Below are positions 16,248 through 24,285 of a stretch of 36,262 nucleotides of DNA, piece by piece; position 1 is the first letter of the stretch; every line of letters begins with the position of its first letter. A model generated the notes under the pieces. The model was not told where the DNA came from, made no database searches, and saw only the letters and a list, made by a program, of their open reading frames with translations. The DNA comes from an uncultured Gammaproteobacteria bacterium (GTDB lineage: Bacteria > Pseudomonadota > Gammaproteobacteria > Berkiellales > Berkiellaceae): NCBI GenBank assembly GCA_902826485.1, contig CADEEZ010000007.1, forward strand, positions 52,365-88,626. The letters run 5' to 3'. A program made the translations under genes and the position numbers.

Positions 16248-16802
16248 CTAAGTTGAGACTTCTAAAACCGCAGCCCGAATATAACCAAACATAGACCACA
16301 AAGTGAAGACAACCGCCACGTATAATAATCCAAAACCTGCCCAAACTAAAGGCAAATCGAAATTGGCGGGTTGAGATAGCAATATAACGATTGCTATCAT
16401 CTGTAACGCTGTTTTGAGCTTGCCGATATACCCAACTGCCACTCGCTTGCGTTTGCCCACATCGGCCATCCACTCACGTAATGCCGATATCGCAATTTCT
16501 CGGCCGATGATAATAGCTGCTGGAATAACTAAATAGAGAGAGGCATACTCTCCAACTAACATAACTAAAGCTGTGGTTACTAATAATTTATCCGCTACCG
16601 GATCTAAGAAAGCCCCAAAAGGTGTTATTTGGTTTAGCTTTCTGGCCAAATATCCATCTAACCAATCTGTGATGCAAGCCAAACAAAAAATAAGGGCCGA
16701 AGCAATATTTGCCCACTTGCTCGGAAAGTAAAAACTTGCCACAAATAAGGGAATTAAAATAATTCTTGCCCAGGTAAGCGCATTAGGAATGGATATCGCC
16801 AT
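16248..16802 (-). CDS. pgsA: CDP-diacylglycerol--glycerol-3-phosphate 3-phosphatidyltransferase
   Basis: A 184-residue inner-membrane enzyme that makes phosphatidylglycerol phosphate, the committed step to phosphatidylglycerol and cardiolipin. The CDP-alcohol phosphotransferase motif is complete: DG-x2-AR-x8-G-x3-D-x3-D, visible from WLDGYLARKL to GAFLDPVADK (about residues 48-71). Four to five hydrophobic helices follow. Length matches E. coli PgsA (182). It lies 62 bases downstream of uvrC in the conserved uvrY-uvrC-pgsA order. The Shine-Dalgarno is weak, but the ATG directly opens the first helix. The tRNA operon promoter begins right after its stop. Confidence 0.97.
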   Translation of the reverse strand: MAISIPNALTWARIILIPLFVASFYFPSKWANIASALIFCLACITDWLDGYLARKLNQITPFGAFLDPVADKLLVTTALVMLVGEYASLYLVIPAAIIIGREIAISALREWMADVGKRKRVAVGYIGKLKTALQMIAIVILLSQPANFDLPLVWAGFGLLYVAVVFTLWSMFGYIRAAVLEVST

Positions 16803-16864
16803 AACAGATCCAAAACAGGCTAAATAATTTGAAGGCTAGCATGAGCAGAAAGTTACCGCAATTT

Positions 16865-18715
16865 TTATTTTGAGTGCAACGATTCGTAGAGCATTTTGGC
16901 CAACGTTTGGCTAATACCAGGCACACGCGCTATCGCATCTTGACTTGCCCCCATCAACTCCTGTAAACCACCAAAATGCGTTAAAATTGCCGCCCTTTTT
17001 TTAGGGCCAATACCGGGTATGGCTTCTAACGTAGACTGCTGACGTTTTTTGCCCAAGGTTTTGCGCTGACGTTGAATCGCAAAACGATGTGCCTCATCTC
17101 GAATCTGTTGAATTAAATGTAGCGCAGGAGAATGCGGCGGCAAGTGGGCTTCTTTTACTTCTGCTCGGTCTTCTGTTTCATCAAAAATGTATAAAGTTTC
17201 TAAGCCTGGCTTACGCCCTGCCCCTTTGGCAATGCCAATTAATTTGATGCCGACGATTTGTAAAGATTCTAAGACTTCTATGCCGACATTTAATTGCCCT
17301 TTACCGCCATCAATAAATAATATATCTGAATAGGGATTTCCAACGGTATCTGACTGAGTGAGTTTTAATTTTTCAAAACGCCTGGTTAAAGCCTGTCTGA
17401 GCGCACCATAATCGTCTCGATTGCCGCCTTCGATGTTATATAATCGATAGTGCGATTTTAAGGGCCCCTGCTTATCAAACACCACACAAGAGACCACTGT
17501 CGCCTCTCCCCCATGATGACTCACATCGACACATTCAAATTGATTAATATTATCGAGCTTTAATACTTCAGTGAGCATTTGGAGCCGTTTTTGGTACAAG
17601 CTGGCCGCACTAAGTCTTTTGGTTAGCGCTTCTTCGGCATTGGTTTTGGCCATATTTAACCAATTATTTTTTAGGCCGCGCACCTTAGAAATAATATTGA
17701 CTTTTTTACCGCACTTTTCTGCTAACAACTCTTGAATCAAATCATGATCTTCTATGGGATCGGAAATAATAATGTCGCTTATGCTGCCCTGCTTAATTTC
17801 AGATTCGATATAATGTTGAAAAATAAATTGCTGCATAATTTGACCGGATGTGAGCTCAATTTGATTTTTGCCTAAGCTTACAAAATAGCTTTTGGTGTCT
17901 AACACGGTGCCGGCTCTAATAAACAATACTTGTACACAGGCTTGATGTTGTTTAATTAATAAAGCAAGCACATCCACACTATGGTGCCCAACATAAATAT
18001 GTTGTTTTTCTTGGATTTGACGAACGTGGCTTATTTTGTCCCGCAGATTGGCAGCCAATTCAAAATCTTGCGTTTCAGCCGCTTGATTCATTTGAAAGAC
18101 AAGATCTTTGACAATATCCGATTGGTCGCCAAGCAGAAAGTTTTTAGCCCCCTGTACATCTTTATCATACTGTTCTTGGTTGATATAACCAACACAAGGC
18201 GCCGTACAACGCTTAATTTGATATTGTAAACAAGGCCGCACCCGCGTACTAAAAAAAGTATCGCTACATTGCCTGAGTTTAAATATTTTTTGAATTAAAT
18301 CTAACACAACTTTAACAGACAAAGCCGAGGGATAAGGCCCAAAATATCGGCCTTTTATGTTTTTGGCTCCGCGATGATATATTAACCGAGGGAAATCAGA
18401 TTGCGATAATAATAAATACGGATAAAACTTATCGTCTTTGAAAATAATATTATATTTAGGGGCAAAAGACTTAATTAAGGCATTTTCAAGCAACAAGGCT
18501 TCTTTTTCAGACGCGGTGATGGTGACATCGATATGCGCAATATTCACCACCAAATGGCTTAGGCGATTATCTAATTGTTTGTTGAAATAGCTGGTGAGGC
18601 GTTTTTTTAAATTTTTTGCTTTGCCCACATACAAAACAACGCCTGCGCTATTGCGCATGCAATAAACACCAGGCCTTTCAGTGGTATGTTTTAAAAAAGT
18701 ATTACTATCAAACAA
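16865..18715 (-). CDS. uvrC: Excinuclease ABC subunit C
   Basis: A 616-residue nuclease that makes both incisions in nucleotide excision repair. The N-terminal GIY-YIG domain is at about 14-45 (GVYCMRN, then LYVGKAKNLKKRL) and makes the 3' cut. The UVR UvrB-binding motif is at about 205-240 (DFELAANLRDKI). The RNase H-like domain (about 390-540) makes the 5' cut, with catalytic Asp in VDVSHHGG and a later NRDDYGAL segment. Two helix-hairpin-helix motifs end the protein (AIPGIGPKKRAAIL, RVPGISQTLAKML). The start is a rare TTG without a Shine-Dalgarno, seven bases after the uvrY stop, suggesting translational coupling. Length is normal for the family. Confidence 0.97.
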   Translation of the reverse strand: MFDSNTFLKHTTERPGVYCMRNSAGVVLYVGKAKNLKKRLTSYFNKQLDNRLSHLVVNIAHIDVTITASEKEALLLENALIKSFAPKYNIIFKDDKFYPYLLLSQSDFPRLIYHRGAKNIKGRYFGPYPSALSVKVVLDLIQKIFKLRQCSDTFFSTRVRPCLQYQIKRCTAPCVGYINQEQYDKDVQGAKNFLLGDQSDIVKDLVFQMNQAAETQDFELAANLRDKISHVRQIQEKQHIYVGHHSVDVLALLIKQHQACVQVLFIRAGTVLDTKSYFVSLGKNQIELTSGQIMQQFIFQHYIESEIKQGSISDIIISDPIEDHDLIQELLAEKCGKKVNIISKVRGLKNNWLNMAKTNAEEALTKRLSAASLYQKRLQMLTEVLKLDNINQFECVDVSHHGGEATVVSCVVFDKQGPLKSHYRLYNIEGGNRDDYGALRQALTRRFEKLKLTQSDTVGNPYSDILFIDGGKGQLNVGIEVLESLQIVGIKLIGIAKGAGRKPGLETLYIFDETEDRAEVKEAHLPPHSPALHLIQQIRDEAHRFAIQRQRKTLGKKRQQSTLEAIPGIGPKKRAAILTHFGGLQELMGASQDAIARVPGISQTLAKMLYESLHSK

Positions 18716-18722
18716 GGGCGTT

Positions 18723-19373
18723 TTAAGCTAATTGCTGTTCCGTATCTAAAATACCATGACGCAAAGCCAAATGCGTAAGCTCCACATCGCTATTCACCCC
18801 AAGTTTTTCAAACAGCCTATATCGATAGCTATTGACGGTTTTGGGGCTTAAACATAATTTATCGGAAATCTCTTGCACTTTGGATCCACTGGTGATCATC
18901 AACATCACCTGAAGCTCCCGTTCAGATAAGGCATCGAATGGAGACGCTTTTTCATCAGATAAATGTTTTAGGGCTAATTGATGCGCCACTTCTGGGCTAA
19001 TATAGCGTTTGCCAGAGTGCACCGCATGAATGGCCTGCACCATTTCTTCTAGGCCTGAGCCTTTGGTTAAATAACCCGCTGCACCCGCTTGTAATAATTT
19101 AGAAGGAAAGGGCTCTTCACCGCAGACGGTTAAAGCAATGACTTTGGCGTCTGGATTGGTTCTGAGAAGTTTGGTTGTTGCGCCTAACCCACCGATGCCG
19201 GGCATGCGAACATCCATTAAAACGACATTGGGTTGTTTTTCTCTGGCTAGCTTAACGGCTTCTTCGCCAGTCGCTGCTTCAGCAATGACTTTAATACCAC
19301 TTACGTCAGCAAGCAAGCTTTTTATACCCGCGCGAACCAACTCATGATCATCAACTAATAAGACAGTTATCAC
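18723..19373 (-). CDS. uvrY: Response regulator UvrY/GacA/LetA, NarL family
   Basis: A 216-residue two-component response regulator. The receiver domain (1-120) has the acidic pocket Asp8-Asp9, phospho-acceptor Asp54 in VLMDVRMPG, and a lysine in YLTKGSG at about 104. The LuxR-type helix-turn-helix (about 143-205) carries LSERELQVMLMI and LSPKTVNSYRYRLFEKLGV. In gammaproteobacteria this orthologue (UvrY, GacA, LetA) activates small RNAs that titrate CsrA and controls the switch to virulence or transmission traits; that role is inferred from orthology and from its place before uvrC. GTG is the start. The sensor kinase is not in the window. The tRNA-Ser gene lies 84 bases upstream. Confidence 0.95.
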   Translation of the reverse strand: MITVLLVDDHELVRAGIKSLLADVSGIKVIAEAATGEEAVKLAREKQPNVVLMDVRMPGIGGLGATTKLLRTNPDAKVIALTVCGEEPFPSKLLQAGAAGYLTKGSGLEEMVQAIHAVHSGKRYISPEVAHQLALKHLSDEKASPFDALSERELQVMLMITSGSKVQEISDKLCLSPKTVNSYRYRLFEKLGVNSDVELTHLALRHGILDTEQQLA

Positions 19374-19457
19374 AATAGCAATCCTTTACTTGTCTCTGAA
19401 ACTGAATTCTGCATACACAGCTTATCCCAAATTGATATATTTCACCAAGAGGAATTA

Positions 19458-19545
19458 CGGAGAGACAGGGATTCGAACCCTGGGAGGGGGATTAGCCCTC
19501 GACGGTTTTCAAGACCGTTGCTTTAAACCACTCAGCCATCTCTCC
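19458..19545 (-). tRNA. tRNA-Ser (TGA), no encoded CCA
   Basis: An 88-base class II tRNA. Acceptor GGAGAGA pairs with TCTCTCC, discriminator G; the anticodon loop is CTTGAAA (TGA); a long variable arm (GAGGGCTAATCCCCCTC) and a standard T-arm are present. The three bases after the discriminator are TAA, not CCA, whereas the other three tRNAs here encode CCA. The CCA must therefore be added by nucleotidyltransferase. Confidence 0.96.
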
Positions 19546-19561
19546 GATAGAGATCGGGCAG

Positions 19562-19591
19562 AATATACCTTGTCTGCCATACCATTGGCAA
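19562..19591 (-). promoter_or_regulatory. Likely promoter of tRNA-Ser
   Basis: On the minus strand TTGCCA (19591-19586) and TATATT (19567-19562) are separated by 18 bases and lie 17 bases before the tRNA. The hexamers are five of six and five of six to consensus. It may also contribute to uvrY transcription by read-through. Confidence 0.5.
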
Positions 19592-19837
19592 GTTGTTTAT
19601 AATCAGCAAGCACACTCACCTAATGATCAAACTCATATAACTTTAAGCTGCCCAATGCCCCTTGTTATTATTGGGTAAATTATTTTTGACTTACTTAATA
19701 TATTTTGTTCAACTAGACTTTGCAGAATAGTGCTGAATTAATCAAGCAAAAATGTTAGTTTTCAAGTTTACTTGTGTCAGAAACTACTGCTTAATAAAAA
19801 CTAAAATATGAATACACGAATACAAGGAGTGTCTGAT

Positions 19838-20065
19838 ATGCGCACATTAACTTCTCTCGAATTAAATCAAGCTAACGGTGGTCTAGCTCTTGATCAAACT
19901 TATCTTAAAGAAACTTTTTTAAAACCCTTTGCAGGCGGTGCCGCTGCGGGTTTGGCAATTGCAACAGTAGTTGGACAAGCTAATCTAGGAAGATATGCTT
20001 TAGCCTATGGTGCTGGTGCAGTAGCTTATAAGTTCTGTATGTCGCTTATGAATGAAGTTGTTTAA
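19838..20065 (+). CDS. Microcin-like peptide with double-glycine leader (first of pair)
   Basis: A 75-residue precursor. The leader MRTLTSLELNQANGG matches class II microcin leaders, notably that of microcin V (MRTLTLNELDSVSGG): Leu4 at -12, Glu8 at -8, Leu9 at -7, GG at -2/-1. Cleavage leaves a 60-residue peptide, LALDQTYLK onwards, with a hydrophobic Gly/Ala-rich core including GGAAAG (a GxxxG helix-packing motif) and one Cys. An upstream in-frame ATG (19808) is open, but AAGGAG nine bases before 19838 and the leader fit fix the start. A similar gene follows 40 bases downstream. Class II microcins insert in the inner membrane of rival bacteria; activity here is inference. No exporter or clear immunity gene is adjacent. 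Confidence 0.82.
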   Translation: MRTLTSLELNQANGGLALDQTYLKETFLKPFAGGAAAGLAIATVVGQANLGRYALAYGAGAVAYKFCMSLMNEVV

Positions 20066-20105
20066 TTATTTATTTTAATATTTATAAAAAAAAGGAGATT
20101 TTAAG

Positions 20106-20369
20106 ATGCGCAATTTAACAACAGGCGAATTAGCTCAAACGAATGGTGGTTTTTCAATGTGTGGTCTGTATGACACTGTTTTTGGCGGATGCCCTGTAGG
20201 CCCACACATTGTTTCTTCTGCTATTGGCGCAGCAGTTGGCGCGACCATCAGCCATTCTTTTATGAAAAATGCTAAAATTGTTCAATTTGCCTTAGGCGGT
20301 GCTGCACTTGGCGTTGCTATGGTAATGGGTGGAAACTTTGTTATGGGAAATAATTCTACTGCTGCTTAA
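20106..20369 (+). CDS. Microcin-like peptide with double-glycine leader (second of pair)
   Basis: An 87-residue precursor with leader MRNLTTGELAQTNGG (Leu4 -12, Glu8 -8, Leu9 -7, GG at 14-15), the same length and register as its neighbour. The predicted mature part has 72 residues: an N-terminal segment with two cysteines (MCGLYDTVFGGCP) able to form a small disulfide loop, then a long Gly/Ala-rich membrane-seeking region with GAALG and AIGAAVGATIS GxxxG-type motifs, and a polar end (NNSTAA). AGGAG lies nine bases before the ATG. It is probably co-transcribed with the preceding peptide, recalling two-peptide bacteriocins whose chains pair through GxxxG. A hairpin follows 29 bases after the stop. 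Confidence 0.82.
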   Translation: MRNLTTGELAQTNGGFSMCGLYDTVFGGCPVGPHIVSSAIGAAVGATISHSFMKNAKIVQFALGGAALGVAMVMGGNFVMGNNSTAA

Positions 20370-20397
20370 GTTTTAGTAAGCTTAGAATTCATCTCCT

Positions 20398-20445
20398 ACA
20401 ACCAGTCTAATCTACTATTTTAGTTTTTTAGCTTAGATTGGTTGT
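20398..20445 (+). terminator. Stem-loop after the microcin-like pair
   Basis: ACAACCAGTCTAATCTA pairs with TAGCTTAGATTGGTTGT across a 14-base loop with three mismatches, ending the two-peptide transcript. The run after the stem is not T-rich, so it may stabilise the mRNA 3' end or act as a weak terminator rather than a full intrinsic one. Confidence 0.5.
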
Positions 20446-20557
20446 ATCTACTCTTGAATATCCCCCTATCCTGCCCCATATACCCCTGTATATAATATGA
20501 AGCTTGAATTCTTATGATATAATAACGTTAGTTAAACAAATGGAGGCTTAGAGTCAT

Positions 20558-21238
20558 ATGGCCAATCAATTTAATCAATACAGTTCTTCAGCGGTTGTGC
20601 GAACCCAGGAATCGGTTCTGGCTACCAATACCGTTGTTCGTAACACTTACATTTTACTGTCATTAACTTTACTGTTTAGTGCCGTTACCGCTGGTATCGC
20701 TATGGTCACTAATGCACCCAATTTAGGTTTATTTACCTTAATTGGTTATTTTGGGTTGTTATTTGCGACGCAAGCTACGCGCAATTCTGGTTTAGGTATA
20801 TTCTTTGTATTTGCACTAACTGGTTTTATGGGATACACCCTAGGGCCATTGTTAAATGCCTTTATGCAAATGCAAAATGGCACACAACTCATCATGACTG
20901 CTTTAGGTGGAACGGGCATTATCTTTTTGGCTCTGTCTGCTTACGCTTTAACTACGCGTAAAGACTTCAGCTATATGACCGGATTCATGATGGCGGCTTC
21001 GTTAGTTTTATTAGTGGGCATTGTTGCTAACATTTTCTTAAAAATAGCGATGTTACAGCTTCTTATTGCTGGCGGCTTTATGATATTTTCTTCTGCTATG
21101 ATTTTATATGAAACCAGCAACATTATTCATGGTGGCGAACGTAATTATATTATGGCAACAGTATCTTTATACTTAGCTATTTATAACTTATTTATCTCAT
21201 TGTTACAGATTTTATCTTTCTTCAGTAACAGAGATTAA
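20558..21238 (+). CDS. Bax inhibitor-1 / YccA family membrane protein
   Basis: A 226-residue protein with seven hydrophobic helices after a 28-residue polar N-terminus. It belongs to the BI-1-like family (YccA/YbhL in E. coli), inner-membrane proteins linked to modulation of FtsH proteolysis and, in some homologues, to calcium leak. Family features are NTYILLSLTLLFSA in helix 1, YTLGPLLNAF, the AYALTTRKDFSYM loop, the NIIHGGERNYI segment and the terminal helix SLYLAIYNLFISLLQIL. GGAGG lies eleven bases before the ATG. It has its own leader after the hairpin, so it is probably not part of the peptide transcript. A role as immunity protein for the neighbouring peptides cannot be excluded, but the family is widespread without them. 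Confidence 0.93.
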   Translation: MANQFNQYSSSAVVRTQESVLATNTVVRNTYILLSLTLLFSAVTAGIAMVTNAPNLGLFTLIGYFGLLFATQATRNSGLGIFFVFALTGFMGYTLGPLLNAFMQMQNGTQLIMTALGGTGIIFLALSAYALTTRKDFSYMTGFMMAASLVLLVGIVANIFLKIAMLQLLIAGGFMIFSSAMILYETSNIIHGGERNYIMATVSLYLAIYNLFISLLQILSFFSNRD

Positions 21239-21259
21239 TAAACCCCCTGTTTCATAATT

Positions 21260-21282
21260 GGGACGGCCGCATAGGTCGTCCC
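21260..21282. repeat. Solo REP-like hairpin
   Basis: GGGACGGCCGCATAGGTCGTCCC is an imperfect palindrome of the same family (GGGACG...CGTCCC) as the doublet at 34878-34974. It is single here, just after the BI-1 gene, and could also serve as its terminator stem, though no T-run follows. Confidence 0.5.
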
Positions 21283-21283
21283 T

Positions 21284-21397
21284 AAATCCCCCCGCTCGCC
21301 CTTTGGGCTCACGACCCCCTTTTTCAAAGTGGGTAAATTCGTGCAGAAAAAGAGGGTCGACAGCTTAAGCCGTTAGGCGAAAGCTGGCGGGGATTTT
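21284..21397. repeat. Inverted-repeat element of about 114 bp
   Basis: The two ends are imperfect inverted copies of each other: AAATCCCCCCGC...GACCCCCTTTTTC on the left and GAAAAAGAGGGTC...GCGGGGATTTT on the right. The layout is that of a small non-coding palindromic element (MITE- or ERIC-like). It sits between two convergent genes. It encodes nothing visible. Confidence 0.5.
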
Positions 21398-21415
21398 CTA
21401 AAAGCATCGTTCTAT

Positions 21416-24049
21416 TTAAAACAACTTTTTTCTAGCTGAACCCTTTTCTTGAGAAGTTTCTTTTTCTAAATTATTTTTTTCTATACTTTTTGTATTATCC
21501 TTTTTGGGCGAAATGTTTGGCGAAATGTTTGGCTGAATGTTCTCAAGACCCACTTCTCTATTAAGGCTATATTTTAAAAACAAGTCACTAACCTCAACAT
21601 TATTAAAATTCCCTACTAAATCAGTAACAGAATGATGTGCTTTGTTTTTAACATGCAGATCAGCGCCTTTTTTAAGTAATTGTTCAATGACGACAATATG
21701 CTCTTTGCTTAAAACAGAATTATTCAAAAGAATTAAGTGCAAAGGTGTGTTTCCGCTTGTTGTTTGCACATTTACATTAATATTTTCTCGTTTTTGTAAA
21801 ATTTCTAAAAGAATTTCATAATGATGATTAAAAATAAGAAAATGAATCGGGGCAATCTTAAAACTATTTTGATGATCAATATCCTCTGTAGCTAAAATTA
21901 ATTTTAATAAAATAGCACGCTCATTTGAATTTAAATTTCTTTTATTTAAATAATAAAAAATCATGCCGTCTTTATTTTTGATTTTTATTTTCGACAAGGT
22001 GCGCAAATAAAAAGGTTCTTCTATCATTTCTACAATAATAGACGACTTATCATTTAAAACAGCCAACTCAAATGGCGTACATTTATTGGCATCTTTTAAA
22101 TTAAACGTCATATTTTTGTTGCTTAAAATCGTTTTAATGTTAGGCATACTGCCCACCAAAACGCTAATATGTAGGGGGTTGAATTTATTGGGAGAATGAT
22201 TTACATATTCAGATAATTCACCCCTTTCAGTAGGCAATTCAGCTTCTTTAAAAAATTTAAATGATTTTTCTAAAAGATTTCTGGGTTGATAAACAATGAT
22301 TTGCAATTCCATTTTTTCATCATATTTTTTTTGCAAAACATATTTCATGTCTTTTATAAATTTAGCTAAAACCTCAGGCGATGCCATAGGAGGCATCTCA
22401 TAGTCTTGATTGGGTTCATAATAAGCCAAATGATGCTCATCAAACACAAATAAGCTTGTCGCATGCTCCCCACGCGTAAATTCAACTTTAGCATTGGGTA
22501 TTCTTGATATGATTTTTAAATATTCTGATAATTGCTCTGTTGTTTTTTTATTCTTTGAATTAAACATAATTTTATGCACCGCTTGATTATCGGTTAATTG
22601 CATCAAGCGATATTGTTCGATTCTGGACAATTGTGTAGGAATAACTAACTTCATCTTTTCATCTAAATTAGACTGCTGAAGTAAAATAATGTGATCGGCA
22701 TAATAACGAAACAACTGAGATAAAGAATCAAAATCTCCAATTATCCCTTGCACAAGTTTATCCTCTTCGAGAGATTCATAATCCCCTTCCCATGTTGACA
22801 TGAGTCTTAAAATTTTAAAAAAATCAGCTCTTTTACCTTTATCTGTTAACGTTAAGGCAATTGACTCTAAGCCATTACAATGCCCCCCATCTGGCATAGA
22901 ATTGGGATCTTGATTAGTGAGTCTTAAATAATATTTTAAATGAGATAAAATATAACCCTGACTAATATAAACTTTTTCATTTTTTTCTCTTTTTTTTATG
23001 AGTATATCTGAATTATCTTCTAAATATTTTATAAAGGTATCATTGCTTTGATTAATAGCAACTTGCAAAGGGTCTTCATCGTATAAGTTTTTAGTTTGAA
23101 GATAAGGCTTAGATAAATCACTTTCTAATATTAATTTAATTGTCTCTACATTATTTATTGCAGCAGCATAATGAACCAGTGTTGAACCATAAGTATCTTT
23201 AAGGGTATATTCAATTTTTTGAGATAGCATAAAATCAATTAATTCACTATTTTTGCTCAAAATGGCTAAAATTAATCCACTTCTGCCTTTAATATCAACC
23301 TCATCTAATCGAGCGCCATGGCCCAATAAATATTTTACCATTTCAAAATCACCTAGAATCAACGCTAATTGCATGGGAGATTGATCGGTTTCTTTTATAC
23401 GAATGTGAATGTCTGCTTGTTTATCAATAAGATATTTTGCAAAATCACTATTGCCTGAAAGGATAGCATAATGTAATGGGGCATATCCTGCTGCATCCAA
23501 TTCATTTTTGTTTTCAAGCCAATTTATTTTTTTGTATGGATCTAGTTTTTTTATTTTTGAAAAATCATCAAAAGAGATTAAAGCCGCTTGATGCAAAAGT
23601 GTGAAAAGTTGTTCTACTGTTTTTACTTTTTTTTCAGGCACATCCTCAAGCGATTTATTCAGCATATCTAAAGAGATACCTTGAGCAATACTTTTAGCTT
23701 CTGACTCTTTTAGCAAAAAAGCTAGATTAACTAAAGAAATCTCTGATTTATTTAGTTTTAAAAATTTAATGAGGTTGAGATTGCCCGATTTAATGGCAAG
23801 TCTAAGTGCATTTTTAGACACAGCATCATTATTTACAAGTTTTTTTACTTCCTCAACATCTGATGCAATAATGGCGTAATCAAGTAATGTATTTCCATTA
23901 ATATCTGGAAAATTGATATCAGTGGGTTCTAAAATTTTTTCGCCTTTATCTAGCCAAGTTTGTTCAAATTTTTTTCGTTGCGCATGTAAAGTTTCAAGCT
24001 TGAGCTTGTTTTCAGCTGCTTTTTGAATTTCTGCAGGCGTAAATGGCAT
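21416..24049 (-). CDS. Ankyrin-repeat protein with C58-like cysteine protease core
   Basis: An 877-residue protein. Ankyrin repeats occupy about 50-110 and 185-345 (GYAPLHYAILSGNSDFAKYL, RSGLILAILSKNSELIDFML), and again about 620-810 (NTPLHLILLNNS, LLKKGADLHVKNK). The central region (about 360-590) has Cys391 in MPDGGHCNGLES, His529 in GEHATSLFVFD and Asn547 in YYEPN. The spacing (138, then 18) resembles YopT/AvrPphB peptidases (family C58), so a papain-like protease is proposed; Asn in place of Asp is tolerated in papain-fold enzymes. The C-terminus is disordered and basic with two NISP repeats. No signal peptide. AGGTG precedes the ATG. Candidate host-directed effector; the fold and secretion are inference. 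Confidence 0.85.
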   Translation of the reverse strand: MPFTPAEIQKAAENKLKLETLHAQRKKFEQTWLDKGEKILEPTDINFPDINGNTLLDYAIIASDVEEVKKLVNNDAVSKNALRLAIKSGNLNLIKFLKLNKSEISLVNLAFLLKESEAKSIAQGISLDMLNKSLEDVPEKKVKTVEQLFTLLHQAALISFDDFSKIKKLDPYKKINWLENKNELDAAGYAPLHYAILSGNSDFAKYLIDKQADIHIRIKETDQSPMQLALILGDFEMVKYLLGHGARLDEVDIKGRSGLILAILSKNSELIDFMLSQKIEYTLKDTYGSTLVHYAAAINNVETIKLILESDLSKPYLQTKNLYDEDPLQVAINQSNDTFIKYLEDNSDILIKKREKNEKVYISQGYILSHLKYYLRLTNQDPNSMPDGGHCNGLESIALTLTDKGKRADFFKILRLMSTWEGDYESLEEDKLVQGIIGDFDSLSQLFRYYADHIILLQQSNLDEKMKLVIPTQLSRIEQYRLMQLTDNQAVHKIMFNSKNKKTTEQLSEYLKIISRIPNAKVEFTRGEHATSLFVFDEHHLAYYEPNQDYEMPPMASPEVLAKFIKDMKYVLQKKYDEKMELQIIVYQPRNLLEKSFKFFKEAELPTERGELSEYVNHSPNKFNPLHISVLVGSMPNIKTILSNKNMTFNLKDANKCTPFELAVLNDKSSIIVEMIEEPFYLRTLSKIKIKNKDGMIFYYLNKRNLNSNERAILLKLILATEDIDHQNSFKIAPIHFLIFNHHYEILLEILQKRENINVNVQTTSGNTPLHLILLNNSVLSKEHIVVIEQLLKKGADLHVKNKAHHSVTDLVGNFNNVEVSDLFLKYSLNREVGLENIQPNISPNISPKKDNTKSIEKNNLEKETSQEKGSARKKLF

Positions 24050-24285
24050 GACACACCTAAAATTAAATCTTAACTTTTAATTAAGACTTATTAATAAGTA
24101 AAAAGTTTCAGTTAAATGGGAAGGGTTTTTGACCTAGGAGCAAACAAATGAGTTATATCAAATAGCGAGATCTTAGGCAGATCCCCCATCTCTCTTTGCA
24201 AAAAGCAACGCCGGACGGGGGAAATTTAGTAGTTTCCGTGCACACAACTTTATCGGAGAAAATCTGTACCAGAAAACTTTTGGTA

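Noticed and set aside
19390..19602. Plus-strand frame across tRNA-Ser
   Set aside because: Antisense of the tRNA, no independent support.
20558..21238. BI-1 family protein as dedicated immunity protein of the microcin-like pair
   Set aside because: The family is widespread without such peptides, and a hairpin plus separate leader divides the genes; left only as a remote possibility.
24121..24285. Mini-frame MSYIK after AGGAG near 24138 and inverted repeats in this spacer
   Set aside because: Only five codons, no promoter seen, and short inverted repeats of this size are expected by chance.
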